Below, piece by piece: positions 44,225-52,572 of a DNA stretch of 64,000 bases. The notes under the pieces were generated by a model, which had not been told where the DNA came from, searched no databases, and saw only the letters and a program-made list of their open reading frames with translations. A program made the position numbers and the translations under genes. The first letter of the stretch is position 1, and each line of letters begins with the position of its first letter. This stretch comes from Pseudobdellovibrionaceae bacterium (GTDB lineage: Bacteria > Bdellovibrionota > Bdellovibrionia > Bdellovibrionales > JAMPXM01), in NCBI GenBank assembly GCA_947462815.1, contig CANHQR010000008.1, positions 1 to 64,000 of the forward strand, given 5' to 3'.

Positions 44225-45240
44225 CTGCGTTTCTGTTGGCCGCAGGCCTTGGGACCCGATTGCGACCACTGACCTTGCATTGGCCAAAACCAGCGATTCC
44301 CTTTCTCAACGTTCCACTCATCGAATGGAGCTGGGCTTTACTGCAGCAGCAGAATCCAGAGCGACTCATTGTCAATCGGCACTACCTGCCCGAGGGATTG
44401 AATCCCTGCCTCGCACGACTGGGCCAGGATGTTGAAGTCCACGTCAGCGACGAAGTCGCCGCTCCTCTGGGAAGCGGTGGTGCAATTTGGAATGCCCAAC
44501 ATCTCATCGATGCCGATCAGACTCTGCTCATCGCGAATGCGGACGAGGTGATTTTGCCTCTGCGGAGCGGGGCGCTGGATCGGCTCATTCAGCGCCATGA
44601 AGCCAGCGACGCTTTGGCCACTTTACTGGTGATGCGACACCCTCTTGCCGGCACACACTTCGGCGGCGTTTGGGTCGAGCCGGGAAGCTTCGCGATTGAA
44701 GGATTTGGACGACAAAAGCTCGAGGGTTGCGAGCCTTGGCACTACGTAGGCGTGATCGCCGTGAACTCGCACATCTTTAACTATCTCCCCGACGGGGAGA
44801 GCAATTTACTCTACGACGCCGTGATGCGTGGACTGCATGCTGATGAACATGCGCTCATTCACCCCGAAGCTTTGTTCTGGAGAGAAACCGGTGATCCCGA
44901 ATCCTTTCTCAACGCGAGCATCGACACACTCGATCTCATTTGTGCATCGGAAAATTCAGAGGCTCACACGACAGACGCCTGTGCATGGGGCCGAGAAGTA
45001 CTTCGTCGACACAGTCAGAGCTATCTTTGGCAGTTCGGCGAAAGTCGATGCCTGATCCACGAAAGCGTCGGGGATGTCGTGAGACCGCAGATTCTCACGG
45101 CCATCGACTCAGGAAGGAGTCTCGGCCTGCAGGTGATTGGTGCGCACGTCAAATACGACGAGCCCGTTCGCGATCTGATCGCGTTACCGGGCTCGCATGT
45201 GACGAACCTCACTTCGCCGAGATCGATTACGGTTCCTTGA
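44221..45240 (+). CDS. murU: MurNAc-1-phosphate uridylyltransferase MurU-like
   Basis: The nucleotidyltransferase signature LLAAGLGTRLRPLTLHWPKPAIPFLN opens the protein, with GSGGAIWNAQHLI and LIANADEVILPL following. Coupled to amgK, it should convert MurNAc-1-phosphate and UTP to UDP-MurNAc, feeding recycled sugar back into peptidoglycan synthesis. At 339 residues it is about 110 longer than Pseudomonas MurU; the extra C-terminal part (from about residue 235, CAWGREVLRRHSQSYLWQFGE) may form a left-handed beta-helix-like or regulatory domain, as in sugar-nucleotide transferases. Start is TTG 44221, overlapping the amgK stop, with AGGAG five bases before. Its last 14 bases overlap the convergent gene at 45227. 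Confidence 0.85.
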   Translation: MTAFLLAAGLGTRLRPLTLHWPKPAIPFLNVPLIEWSWALLQQQNPERLIVNRHYLPEGLNPCLARLGQDVEVHVSDEVAAPLGSGGAIWNAQHLIDADQTLLIANADEVILPLRSGALDRLIQRHEASDALATLLVMRHPLAGTHFGGVWVEPGSFAIEGFGRQKLEGCEPWHYVGVIAVNSHIFNYLPDGESNLLYDAVMRGLHADEHALIHPEALFWRETGDPESFLNASIDTLDLICASENSEAHTTDACAWGREVLRRHSQSYLWQFGESRCLIHESVGDVVRPQILTAIDSGRSLGLQVIGAHVKYDEPVRDLIALPGSHVTNLTSPRSITVP

Positions 45241-46207
45241 TGAAGTTGTTTTGCGCATCTCGATCGCGATAACGTCGCGTCACCATTTCCCAGATGTTGT
45301 CAGCCGCGACACCAATTTGGTCTTCACCGACCCGCTTCGAGAGACCGCTGAGCTTATTCTTGCTGTCGGCTCCGCCGCCTTTGCCAAGTCTGTTTCCGCC
45401 GCCAGCGAACATGCTGGAGTAGTCCACTGCACCCGAAGCGCCGCCGGCTACTCCCGCGCCGCCGCTGGTCTCACCCATTTGGCCAATCTTGCTCCCAAAT
45501 TGGTCGTTAAGCTTCTTGCCGATGGCGGCAGATCCCCCAAGGGCATTCTTAATATCTTCCTCTCCATACCCGAGCGCAGCCAAACCCTCCGCGCTGAATG
45601 AATCGGGACCAAACGCCTTTCCATCTGGAGTTATGATTTTGCCATTCTCGAACTTCACACCTGCACCCTGGAGTTGACTGCGGATTTTGTTGAACTCGTC
45701 GCGGACTTTTTGCGATTGATCGGGGGTCAAACCGGGAATCACAGTGTTCGTTCCATTTGTGCCATCCGTTCCGTTTGTACCGCCTGGAGTTAGAGTTCCT
45801 CCGCCGTTGTTTGTGTTCGGAATCGTCCAATCCCAAGCCGCCATATTGGCGCCGGCATTATTGGATCTGCCCGAAGATCCGCCCATATTCGCAGCGGCGG
45901 CTGCCGACATCGCGGCAAAGGCATAGTGAATGCAAGCGGAGGGCGGCTTAGGGCAAGGGTTAGCGAACTTCAGATTCATTCCCGCCGAGGCTAAATTGGC
46001 GAGCATTCCCGCCATCTGGTTCGATCCTGTGTTGCGACCACTTTCGGAGGCGTTACCACCAGATCCAGGCATCACATAGCCCGCGCCTGGAGTCGGCGTC
46101 GCTACCACAACAGTGTTTGCGGAACTTAGGTCAGAGATGCCTACGGCGATCGAGATGGCGAGACCGAGCGCACATCGCACGTAAGGCGACATTTTCATTG
46201 GAGTCAT
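45227..46207 (-). CDS. Secreted Gly-rich protein, third of the tandem family
   Basis: After a signal peptide (MKMSPYVRCALGLAISIAVGISDLSSA), the protein has an Ala/Gly/Asn-rich region with CPKPPSACIHYAFAAMSAAAAAN, a DGTNGTN low-complexity linker, a possible small folded part (DQSQKVRDEFNKIRSQLQGAGVKFENGKIITPDGKAFGPDSF), another Gly-rich stretch, and a C-terminus DNIWEMVTRRYRDRDAQNNFI. That tail resembles the SLWEKATRQYQ ends of the two genes upstream, so all three appear related. Start: ATG 46207 follows GGGGGG; alternatively GTG 46237 overlaps the preceding stop as GTGA, suggesting coupling. Not recognised as a known family. Confidence 0.7.
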   Translation of the reverse strand: MTPMKMSPYVRCALGLAISIAVGISDLSSANTVVVATPTPGAGYVMPGSGGNASESGRNTGSNQMAGMLANLASAGMNLKFANPCPKPPSACIHYAFAAMSAAAAANMGGSSGRSNNAGANMAAWDWTIPNTNNGGGTLTPGGTNGTDGTNGTNTVIPGLTPDQSQKVRDEFNKIRSQLQGAGVKFENGKIITPDGKAFGPDSFSAEGLAALGYGEEDIKNALGGSAAIGKKLNDQFGSKIGQMGETSGGAGVAGGASGAVDYSSMFAGGGNRLGKGGGADSKNKLSGLSKRVGEDQIGVAADNIWEMVTRRYRDRDAQNNFIKEP

Positions 46208-46233
46208 TTTCCCCCCTGACAGCTCACACCTAA

Positions 46234-47655
46234 TCACTTATCCAAGATCACATTCTGCTTTTGGACCTGCTCCTGATACTGTCGCGTTGCCTTTTCCCAG
46301 AGCGATGGTCCCATCGGACCTGTCACTCCATCCTTGGCAGGAACACTCATCCCCGCCAAACCGCGGTTCTTATATTTATCTCCTGGCAAGAAGCGCTTCA
46401 GATTCAATTTGCTGAGGAAACCGTCGTCCCCCGCGTCTCCACCTGTGGCCCGTCCACCGCCTCCACCACCAAATCCCCCGCCTCCACCACCGCTCGGATT
46501 CCCGCCGGAAACTCCCGTGATGGCCGAAGCACCTTCGCGACCACCGGCAGGTCCGCCTCCACCATCACCACCCAGTGAGCTCAGACCACCGCCACCGGGA
46601 GCGCCGCCACCGCCGCTACCTTGAGAGTCACCGCCACCGGCGGCATTGTTTCCACCCAGTGCGCCAAAGGGATTGGCCGCACCTGGGTTGTTCGGATCGT
46701 CGGGCGAGTAGGGAACATTGCCACCATTTCCTCCACCGCCGGGAGGAGCCTGTACGCCGCCCGGAACGACTCCGGGACTTCCTCCGCCGCACATCTGCTT
46801 CTCCGCGTTTTCAGGACGCGCACAAAAACACGTGAGCGACTGATTGTTGGGATCCGAACAGTCACTCGGTGTGGGGAAGCTAAAGGGCGTCGGACTTGTC
46901 GACGCGGCAGCCGTCTGATTCGCACAGTTCTGGTTCTGCATCATATTGGCGCCATGTCGCAGAGCTGAGTTCATGTTCATCACGCCGTTCATAGTGTAGT
47001 CTCGGCATTTGCGACGCGCCCTCTCGGCCCTACGCTTCCTTTCGGGATCCGCCGCCAGAGTCTCAATCTCTTCGTCACAGGTCGACTTACAAGCCGATAC
47101 TGCGGCCATACAAGCCGCAGCCTTAGCTGCGTTCAACAATCCCATCAGTTTAGAAAGGTCAGCTTGGTTTTGACATTGAGCCTGCATGTTTTGACCCTGA
47201 CTCTGCATCTGGCCCGCCATGCCGATCGCCTGATTGAGCATCATCTCAAACATCATGCCTTCTTGGGGACTCATACCCGCAGCGCCCAAGGTATTGCAGG
47301 CCAGTTGTGCCGTTTCGTGTTCCGCTTCGCAGCGCGTTTGCGAGGGCGAAGCGCCCGGAGCCGGAGCAGCGCCAGCTGGGGGAGCCGAAGCGGCACCCAC
47401 CATGGCTTCGCAATCTGCATTTGGGAAAGCGGCCTGACACGAACCCATTCGCACTTCACGAGACATACTAGGATCGCGAGCATATCGCGACAAATCTTCG
47501 CGGGTAACCTCACCCCTCTGCAAATCTTGCGACAGTTGTTGGCGATACCAATCCGCAGAGTTCGCCAAGGCTTTCGTGGAGAAAAGCATAACTACACAAA
47601 ACATCACGGCAGGATCGAACTTGGATCTAATATACCCGAACCTAAGGAAGTGCAT
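46234..47655 (-). CDS. Secreted Cys- and Gly-rich protein, tandem family
   Basis: The 473-residue product has a signal peptide (VMFCVVMLFSTKALA), a Cys-containing helical N-terminal domain with ETAQLACNTLGAAGMSPQEGMMFEMMLNQA, NQADLSKLMGLLNAAKAAACMAAV and a SPTPFSFPTPSDCSDPNNQSLTCFCARPEN segment, then a long Gly-rich linker, and a conserved C-terminus FLSKLNLKRFLPGDKYKNRGLAGM...GPMGPSLWEKATRQYQ. The same blocks recur in the gene at 47820, so they are paralogues. Multiple Cys imply an extracytoplasmic, disulphide-bonded protein. Palindrome copy E lies 127 bases upstream. Function unknown; the TadG-like neighbour hints at a surface or pilus-related role. Confidence 0.75.
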   Translation of the reverse strand: MHFLRFGYIRSKFDPAVMFCVVMLFSTKALANSADWYRQQLSQDLQRGEVTREDLSRYARDPSMSREVRMGSCQAAFPNADCEAMVGAASAPPAGAAPAPGASPSQTRCEAEHETAQLACNTLGAAGMSPQEGMMFEMMLNQAIGMAGQMQSQGQNMQAQCQNQADLSKLMGLLNAAKAAACMAAVSACKSTCDEEIETLAADPERKRRAERARRKCRDYTMNGVMNMNSALRHGANMMQNQNCANQTAAASTSPTPFSFPTPSDCSDPNNQSLTCFCARPENAEKQMCGGGSPGVVPGGVQAPPGGGGNGGNVPYSPDDPNNPGAANPFGALGGNNAAGGGDSQGSGGGGAPGGGGLSSLGGDGGGGPAGGREGASAITGVSGGNPSGGGGGGFGGGGGGRATGGDAGDDGFLSKLNLKRFLPGDKYKNRGLAGMSVPAKDGVTGPMGPSLWEKATRQYQEQVQKQNVILDK

Positions 47656-47781
47656 GAGGACCCCCAGAGTTCTTGTCGGAGGTCGACGCGAGCCACTTTA
47701 GGACATAAGTCGAGATTCTCTGGAGAATACGAGGGCTTGGCGAAATTTCCGCGTCGATCTTTTCGACGTCAAAAGATTCGG

Positions 47782-47798
47782 CGTCTCAAAGCGACACA
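47782..47798. promoter_or_regulatory. Motif copy upstream of Gly-rich gene (site E)
   Basis: CGTCTCAAAGCGACACA matches the palindrome TGTCTCA-N3-TGAGACA at six and five of seven positions. It lies in the 164-base gap between the two Gly-rich paralogues, about 127 bases before the ATG of the downstream one. Site H at 59862 is nearly identical when read on the minus strand. Confidence 0.5.
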
Positions 47799-47819
47799 GC
47801 CGCCCTGAACATCACGAGA

Positions 47820-49106
47820 TTATCGATCCGTGATGACATTCTGTTTCTGAATTTGCTCTTGATACTGGCGGGTGGCTTTTTCCCAAAGCGACGGACCCAT
47901 GGGACCTGTGATCCCGTCTTTTGCCGTGCCATTCATTCCCGCGAGTCCACGATTCCTATACTTATCGCCAGGTAACAGCTTTTTGAGATTTAACTTCGAC
48001 AAGAAGCCACCATCATCACCGCGACCACCACCACCACCACCACTGCCTCCGCCACCGGCGTGTCCTCCAGCGCCCGAGGTATTACCGCTAGAAACGCCAC
48101 CAATTGCACTACCGCGATCTCCATTCGAGCCGAAGGAACCCGTACTCTCTCCACCCAAACCACTCAATCCACCACCACCTGGCGCGCCACCACCACCGCT
48201 CCCTTGACTATCACCTCCACCGGCTCCGCTCTTGCCGTTCAAGCCTTCGAGCGGATTTGCCGCACCGGGATTCGTCGGATCGACAGGACTGTAAGGAACG
48301 TTTCCACCATTGCTTCCGCCAGGCGGCGACTGCACGCCGCCCCCGGGTGTCACACCAGGGTTACCGCCACCGCACATTGCTTTCGTGGAGTTTTCGGGCC
48401 GCGCACAAAAACAAGTGAGCGACTGATTGTTCGGATCTGTGCAATCACTCGGTGTCGGAAACCTGAAGGGAGTCGGGCTTGTGCTCGTCGCAGCTGTCGC
48501 ATTCGCACAATTCTGATTTTGCATCATGTTGGCTGCGTGCTGAAGTGCTGAAGCCATGTTCGCCACTGTATTGATGCGGTAAGAAGCGCATCGTTCCGCC
48601 GTAGTTCGAATCTGCGAATTACGAATACCATCGAGGCGTGTAGCTTCTGTCGTCGCCGCATTAGCTCGAGCCGTTTCGGCCGCGGCGAGGTTGGCCGTCG
48701 CATCGGCTTCGCACGAAGACTTGCACTTCATGATGGCCGCCGTACAGGCCGCGGCCTTTGCCGCATTTAATAGCCCCATCAGCTTCGATAGATCCGCCTG
48801 GTTTTGACACTGCTTGTTCATATTTTGGCCGGAATTCGCCATTTGACCCGCAAGCTGTACGGCTTGGTTCAGCATCATTTCGAACATCGCGCCCTGAGCG
48901 GCGTCCATTCCAGCAGCACCCAAAGTGTTGCAGGCCATCTGTGCCGTTTGCGCGGCCGCTTTACACGCGTTGCCCTCTTTATCGCCGCCACCACCGCCCT
49001 CTGCGAGGGCCAACTCCAACGAACTCAAGCAGGCGCAGGCAAGAACCAGGCGAAATCCGATCGAGAGCAGTTTGAATTGAAGGTCAAGTCCTGAAACGGA
49101 CGGCAT
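47820..49106 (-). CDS. Secreted Cys- and Gly-rich protein, paralogue
   Basis: The protein begins with a signal peptide (FKLLSIGFRLVLACACLSSLELALA), then a Cys-bearing helical domain (AQMACNTLGAAGMDAAQGAMFEMMLNQA; ADLSKLMGLLNAAKAAACTAAIMKCKSSC), the block PFRFPTPSDCTDPNNQSLTCFCARPEN, a Gly/Ser-rich linker and the tail FLSKLNLKKLLPGDKYRNRGLAGM...GPSLWEKATRQYQ. It is a clear duplicate of the gene at 46234: the blocks are almost identical, while the linkers differ. GGTGGGGGA lies five to six bases before ATG 49106; the track start (49199) is too early and would run through palindrome F. Possible roles are cell-surface matrix, pilus or a secreted structural protein; none is proven. Confidence 0.75.
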   Translation of the reverse strand: MPSVSGLDLQFKLLSIGFRLVLACACLSSLELALAEGGGGGDKEGNACKAAAQTAQMACNTLGAAGMDAAQGAMFEMMLNQAVQLAGQMANSGQNMNKQCQNQADLSKLMGLLNAAKAAACTAAIMKCKSSCEADATANLAAAETARANAATTEATRLDGIRNSQIRTTAERCASYRINTVANMASALQHAANMMQNQNCANATAATSTSPTPFRFPTPSDCTDPNNQSLTCFCARPENSTKAMCGGGNPGVTPGGGVQSPPGGSNGGNVPYSPVDPTNPGAANPLEGLNGKSGAGGGDSQGSGGGGAPGGGGLSGLGGESTGSFGSNGDRGSAIGGVSSGNTSGAGGHAGGGGSGGGGGGRGDDGGFLSKLNLKKLLPGDKYRNRGLAGMNGTAKDGITGPMGPSLWEKATRQYQEQIQKQNVITDR

Positions 49107-49181
49107 CGAGTCCCCCACCTGAAACAGTATCGGCGGAAGCCGTGAAAAGCTCAGAGAGAATTCGCGAACATTGAATCTCCA

Positions 49182-49198
49182 TGTCTCAAGTTGAAACA
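49182..49198. promoter_or_regulatory. Motif copy upstream of Gly-rich paralogue (site F)
   Basis: TGTCTCAAGTTGAAACA matches the palindrome at seven and six of seven arm bases. It lies 76 bases before ATG 49106, in the 96-base gap after the TadG-like gene. Confidence 0.6.
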
Positions 49199-49202
49199 AG
49201 GC

Positions 49203-51440
49203 TCACCATTCACCGAGCTGCGAAGGCGGATTTTTGAGATCGGCTTCGGTGTTATCCGCACCACCCACTTTCCATTTGCCGTTGAGGTGCTCGCGCGAAA
49301 TCAACCGGACGGAGTAACCGCTGCGACCGCCAATAGCGCACTTCCCCGGAATCGGTGAATCCGGAAGGGCCGCCTGGGCGCATTGTCCGAATCTCTCGGT
49401 TGGAAAAGCGAAGTTGGTCGCACGATGTGGGGCCCACATCGTCAAAAGATTTCGCCAATCGCGAATCATCCAGTGAACTTGCGGCTGAAGTTGTTGATCA
49501 ATAGCCGGCGAACCGCCAAAGGCTGCTTCAATTTGCCCCTCCAAATTCACATTGGCAAAACCCGTTCCTACGTGCGACCCCAAATCCCCAGCTGGGACAG
49601 CACCGCTGGGCGCGAGTGTGACTCGACCAGAGTTTTGTCGAAGCGGGTTGATGAAAGTCGTCGTGCCTTGTGGATCGATGGAATAATAAGCGACATCAAA
49701 CAAATTAGGAGCCACCATCGCCATTTCGAGGTTACGCAGTCGCGATAAAACCGCGTTGCTCATCATCGCGGGATTCACATAGTCATAAGCGAGCGCGTCA
49801 CCTGTTTGCGCTACGCTGTAGAAACCCGTGAACCAGTTGTACATCAAACGATTGGCGGGAGGTGGCTGGCCGGAAGTTGAGTTCAACGAAAGGGCTCGCA
49901 GGAATTCGCGCCCTAAGCCCTGAGTCAAGTTCGATTGCATTCCCAGAGTGTCGCCAGGGAATCTCGAAAAATTAGGAATGTAAGTTGAATTCGCTGTGGG
50001 CAAACCGGCTCCGGGAAGTTGGCGAGGTGAGGTCAGGCGATCGGTTCTCGAGGACGGGTCCGCGGATGAAATTGGGTCGCTGGAGCTCCACCGATTGCCG
50101 TACCATGGTCCGATTCGCCCGCCGAAGGGTTGCGCGAAGGCTCTCGCTTCTATTGCAATCGGCTGACCAAATGGCGCAAAGGGCTTTCTCGGATTGGCGC
50201 GAGCCTTCACCCCAATCCAAGCCATGCACCAAGGATTCTTTTCGAAGCCTAAAGATGAATGAAAGGGATCTTGCTGGTTGGGCTCACCGGCCACGACAGC
50301 TCGCAAGACGCCCGTGGGATCTAATTGTTGAACCTGATTTTGTTCTTGAATTTGCCCATGATCGACTTGCGATCTCACGGTGAAGGTACAACCTGACTGA
50401 CCCGAAAGGTCTCCCGTCGTATTGAAAAAATAGAGTGCGGTCGTCGTCAAAATCTCCGGGATGGTTGTTTCGCCGGGACGGGCGCCGCCTGCGCAATCAC
50501 CAAGTGATAAGCCGTTGATAAAGTCGACGCTCGGCTGCGAATTGCGGCTCGCCTCTGTGAGATTCTTCAAAACAGTCTTTCGTACACCATCGCGAATCGG
50601 CTGATTGTCTCGATCGCGCGGATCGCCATTCACTAAGTTTGCTCGCAAACTCCAAATGGTTTGCTTTCGAGTCGAGGCCGAGAATTTATACATGCCAAGA
50701 ATGCTAGCCAAAAAGGACCAGTTGAGCGGCGCCGCACTTCTGCAGCTCGCTCCAAACTGCGCCGAGGCTGCGATCGCATTCGCTTGGATGGCCGCATTGA
50801 GTCCAGCTGTATCCGGTGCGCCCCCTGTCGCGTTGATTGCAACAGGAGGTGCGGTAAAGCCTGACGTGTCTTGCCAACAATAGTTTTCGTTGGGGTCGTT
50901 GGTCCGTCGAGCAAATTCGTACCAAAGAGGATTGGCAATACAAGATACCGGCACGGGACCATCTGCGGTCGCCGAGTGATTCTGCAACACATCTTGAAGC
51001 GCGCCCTGCGAACGCGCCGGTACCTGAGGGTCTGTTCGGCGACGGCCCAAAGTTCCTAACACATGATAGCGAAACGCCAACAATTTGTAGTCTTGCCGAA
51101 TCTGAAAATTGATGTGAGCGATCTCGTTCATCAACTCCGCTTGCTTACCGGCAGCGTAGAAGGCCCCCAGATCAACCGCGTTTTGCAAGTTGATCTTGTC
51201 GTGAACAAACAGGCCCATGTTGATCACCATGGCGAAGAACACGAAGAGAATCTGGAAAATGAGGGCGAGGAAAATTGAAACTTGGCCGAGCTCGCTGCGC
51301 AGAGGCCGACGGCGGCCGGTGCTTCTCCAGACGCCTTCGAACATCTCGCGCCAACTCATGACGTCGCAGGACTCCGCTGATGGAATCAGCTTTGGCTCGC
51401 GTTTCAAATGCGTCGAATTGGACCCCTCATGGATCAACAC
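49203..51440 (-). CDS. TadE/TadG-like membrane-anchored protein
   Basis: A 745-residue protein. After a basic stretch it has one hydrophobic helix in the Tad context (ELGQVSIFLALIFQILFVFFAMVINMG), then LFVHDKINLQNAVDLGAFYAAGKQAELMNEIAHINFQ, which follows the TadE/TadG pattern (ALxxPxLxxxxxxxxDxGxxxxxxxxLQNAADAAALAAA). The remainder is a large periplasmic or extracellular part with scattered Cys and Asn/Gln-rich segments. TadG-type proteins are minor pilins or assembly factors of Flp/Tad pili; no tadA, tadB, tadC or rcpA lies nearby, so another use is possible. It precedes the Gly-rich paralogues on the same strand. Start: GTG 51440 (track); ATG 51359 (MSWREMFEG) is an alternative. Motif copies G lie just upstream. 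Confidence 0.7.
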   Translation of the reverse strand: MLIHEGSNSTHLKREPKLIPSAESCDVMSWREMFEGVWRSTGRRRPLRSELGQVSIFLALIFQILFVFFAMVINMGLFVHDKINLQNAVDLGAFYAAGKQAELMNEIAHINFQIRQDYKLLAFRYHVLGTLGRRRTDPQVPARSQGALQDVLQNHSATADGPVPVSCIANPLWYEFARRTNDPNENYCWQDTSGFTAPPVAINATGGAPDTAGLNAAIQANAIAASAQFGASCRSAAPLNWSFLASILGMYKFSASTRKQTIWSLRANLVNGDPRDRDNQPIRDGVRKTVLKNLTEASRNSQPSVDFINGLSLGDCAGGARPGETTIPEILTTTALYFFNTTGDLSGQSGCTFTVRSQVDHGQIQEQNQVQQLDPTGVLRAVVAGEPNQQDPFHSSLGFEKNPWCMAWIGVKARANPRKPFAPFGQPIAIEARAFAQPFGGRIGPWYGNRWSSSDPISSADPSSRTDRLTSPRQLPGAGLPTANSTYIPNFSRFPGDTLGMQSNLTQGLGREFLRALSLNSTSGQPPPANRLMYNWFTGFYSVAQTGDALAYDYVNPAMMSNAVLSRLRNLEMAMVAPNLFDVAYYSIDPQGTTTFINPLRQNSGRVTLAPSGAVPAGDLGSHVGTGFANVNLEGQIEAAFGGSPAIDQQLQPQVHWMIRDWRNLLTMWAPHRATNFAFPTERFGQCAQAALPDSPIPGKCAIGGRSGYSVRLISREHLNGKWKVGGADNTEADLKNPPSQLGEW

Positions 51441-51455
51441 GGCTACCCCACCCTT

Positions 51456-51494
51456 CGTCTCAAAATCATAGCACGGTTGTCTCGAAATGATCCC
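51456..51494. promoter_or_regulatory. Two tandem half-palindromes in divergent promoter (site G)
   Basis: CGTCTCAAAATCAT and TGTCTCGAAATGAT occur 22 bp apart, two helical turns, in the gap between the TadG-like gene (minus) and the secreted-protein gene (plus). Each has a good TGTCTC half and a poor right half. On the minus strand a -10-like TATGAT (51465-51470) lies within the first copy, so binding could block or shape the TadG-like promoter. Confidence 0.5.
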
Positions 51495-51546
51495 ATTGCT
51501 AACCTTAACTATCTACATTTGTGACACTCGCCAGACGGAGGCTTCC

Positions 51547-52572
51547 CACATGTTCATCCGCGAATCGCATCCTGACTCCAGCCGACGATCTCTTCGCCGA
51601 ATCGCGCGCTTCGCTTCGCAAATCGCGACGGTTGCCTCGCTGATCTGTCTCCTAGTTTTGTTCGATATTGTCGCTGTCGCGACCGCTACTGGCCAAGTCA
51701 ACTCCGCTGCGAAATCCAACTTCCTCTACGAGGGCTGGTCAAAAGTCCTGATGCAAGGTCAGCATGTTGGCTACATCGTTCAGCGCTATGAGTTCGACAG
51801 CAAAAAGAAGCAATACAAGAGCACATCATTTCTCAAAACCGAAGCCGACGGTCACAAATTCACCGAAAGCCTGATTTCGATTGCCGATGCTGCGCTGAAA
51901 CCCGTTTCCTATCAATACACCAGCATCGTAGGACCCAAGACGATCACCATCGACGCGTCTTTCACGTCGAGCGGAGCGAGTGGCAAGCCTCAGACGATGA
52001 CGGCAGTCGTCAATGAGAATGGCAAGAAGACCACGGTTCGAAACACGCTGCCCAAAGGCGCCTTTCTTTCAAGCTTCCTCGGCTACGTTATGCTGATGGG
52101 CGAACAAGGCATCAAGAAAGGCGTGAAGTACGCCTACGAGGCGGTCGCCGAAGAGGATGCGGGAATTTACAAAGGCGAAGCCTTCATCGCGTCTGAAGAA
52201 AGTGTGGAAGGCATCGCGACCTTCAAAGTCTTGAACACTTTTAAAGGTGCACGCTTCGTGAGTTTGATCACACACAAGGCAGAGGTTCTCGGAACTGAAT
52301 CGCCCGCACAAGGCATCTCAACAGCCTTGGTGGGTAACATGTCCGAGGCCATCGGCTCTCACTCTCTGAACACGGCGACCTTGAACTCCTTGTTCGGCTC
52401 CGTACCCAAAGGTGAAAGCCTCAGCCTGATTCGCATGGCCTCCGGGAGCAAGGCCGTGACGCCTACAGCAAGTGCCCCACCTACTTCTGGAACTTCCACC
52501 AACTCAAAATCCGAAACACCTCAGATCGCGCCGGCTCCTCGCCCTTCTGCGAACTCCACCAAGAGCCCCTGA
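51547..52572 (+). CDS. Secreted protein, DUF3108/LolA-fold-like
   Basis: From ATG 51547 (GGAGG eight bases before) the product has 341 residues: an arginine-rich n-region, a signal helix (TVASLICLLVLFDIVAVATATG), then about 235 residues of alternating short strands (EGWSKVLMQGQHVGYIVQRYEFDSKKKQYKSTSF; ITIDASFTSSG; KYAYEAVAEEDAGIYKGEAFI). This pattern resembles the half-barrel folds of LolA or DUF3108 proteins, but no signature proves it. The last 50 residues are a Pro/Ser/Thr tail. Its stop overlaps the start of the peptide permease by one base (TGATG), so it is co-translated with the transporter genes and could be its periplasmic partner. That is inference. Confidence 0.65.
   Translation, partial: HMFIRESHPDSSRRSLRRIARFASQIATVASLICLLVLFDIVAVATATGQVNSAAKSNFLYEGWSKVLMQGQHVGYIVQRYEFDSKKKQYKSTSFLKTEADGHKFTESLISIADAALKPVSYQYTSIVGPKTITIDASFTSSGASGKPQTMTAVVNENGKKTTVRNTLPKGAFLSSFLGYVMLMGEQGIKKGVKYAYEAVAEEDAGIYKGEAFIASEESVEGIATFKVLNTFKGARFVSLITHKAEVLGTESPAQGISTALVGNMSEAIGSHSLNTATLNSLFGSVPKGESLSLIRMASGSKAVTPTASAPPTSGTSTNSKSETPQIAPAPRPSANSTKSP

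Noticed and set aside
45251-48551. Many plus-strand Pro/His/Arg-rich ORFs opposite the Gly-rich genes
   Set aside because: They are complements of Gly-rich codons; no ribosome-binding sites and no signal or domain.
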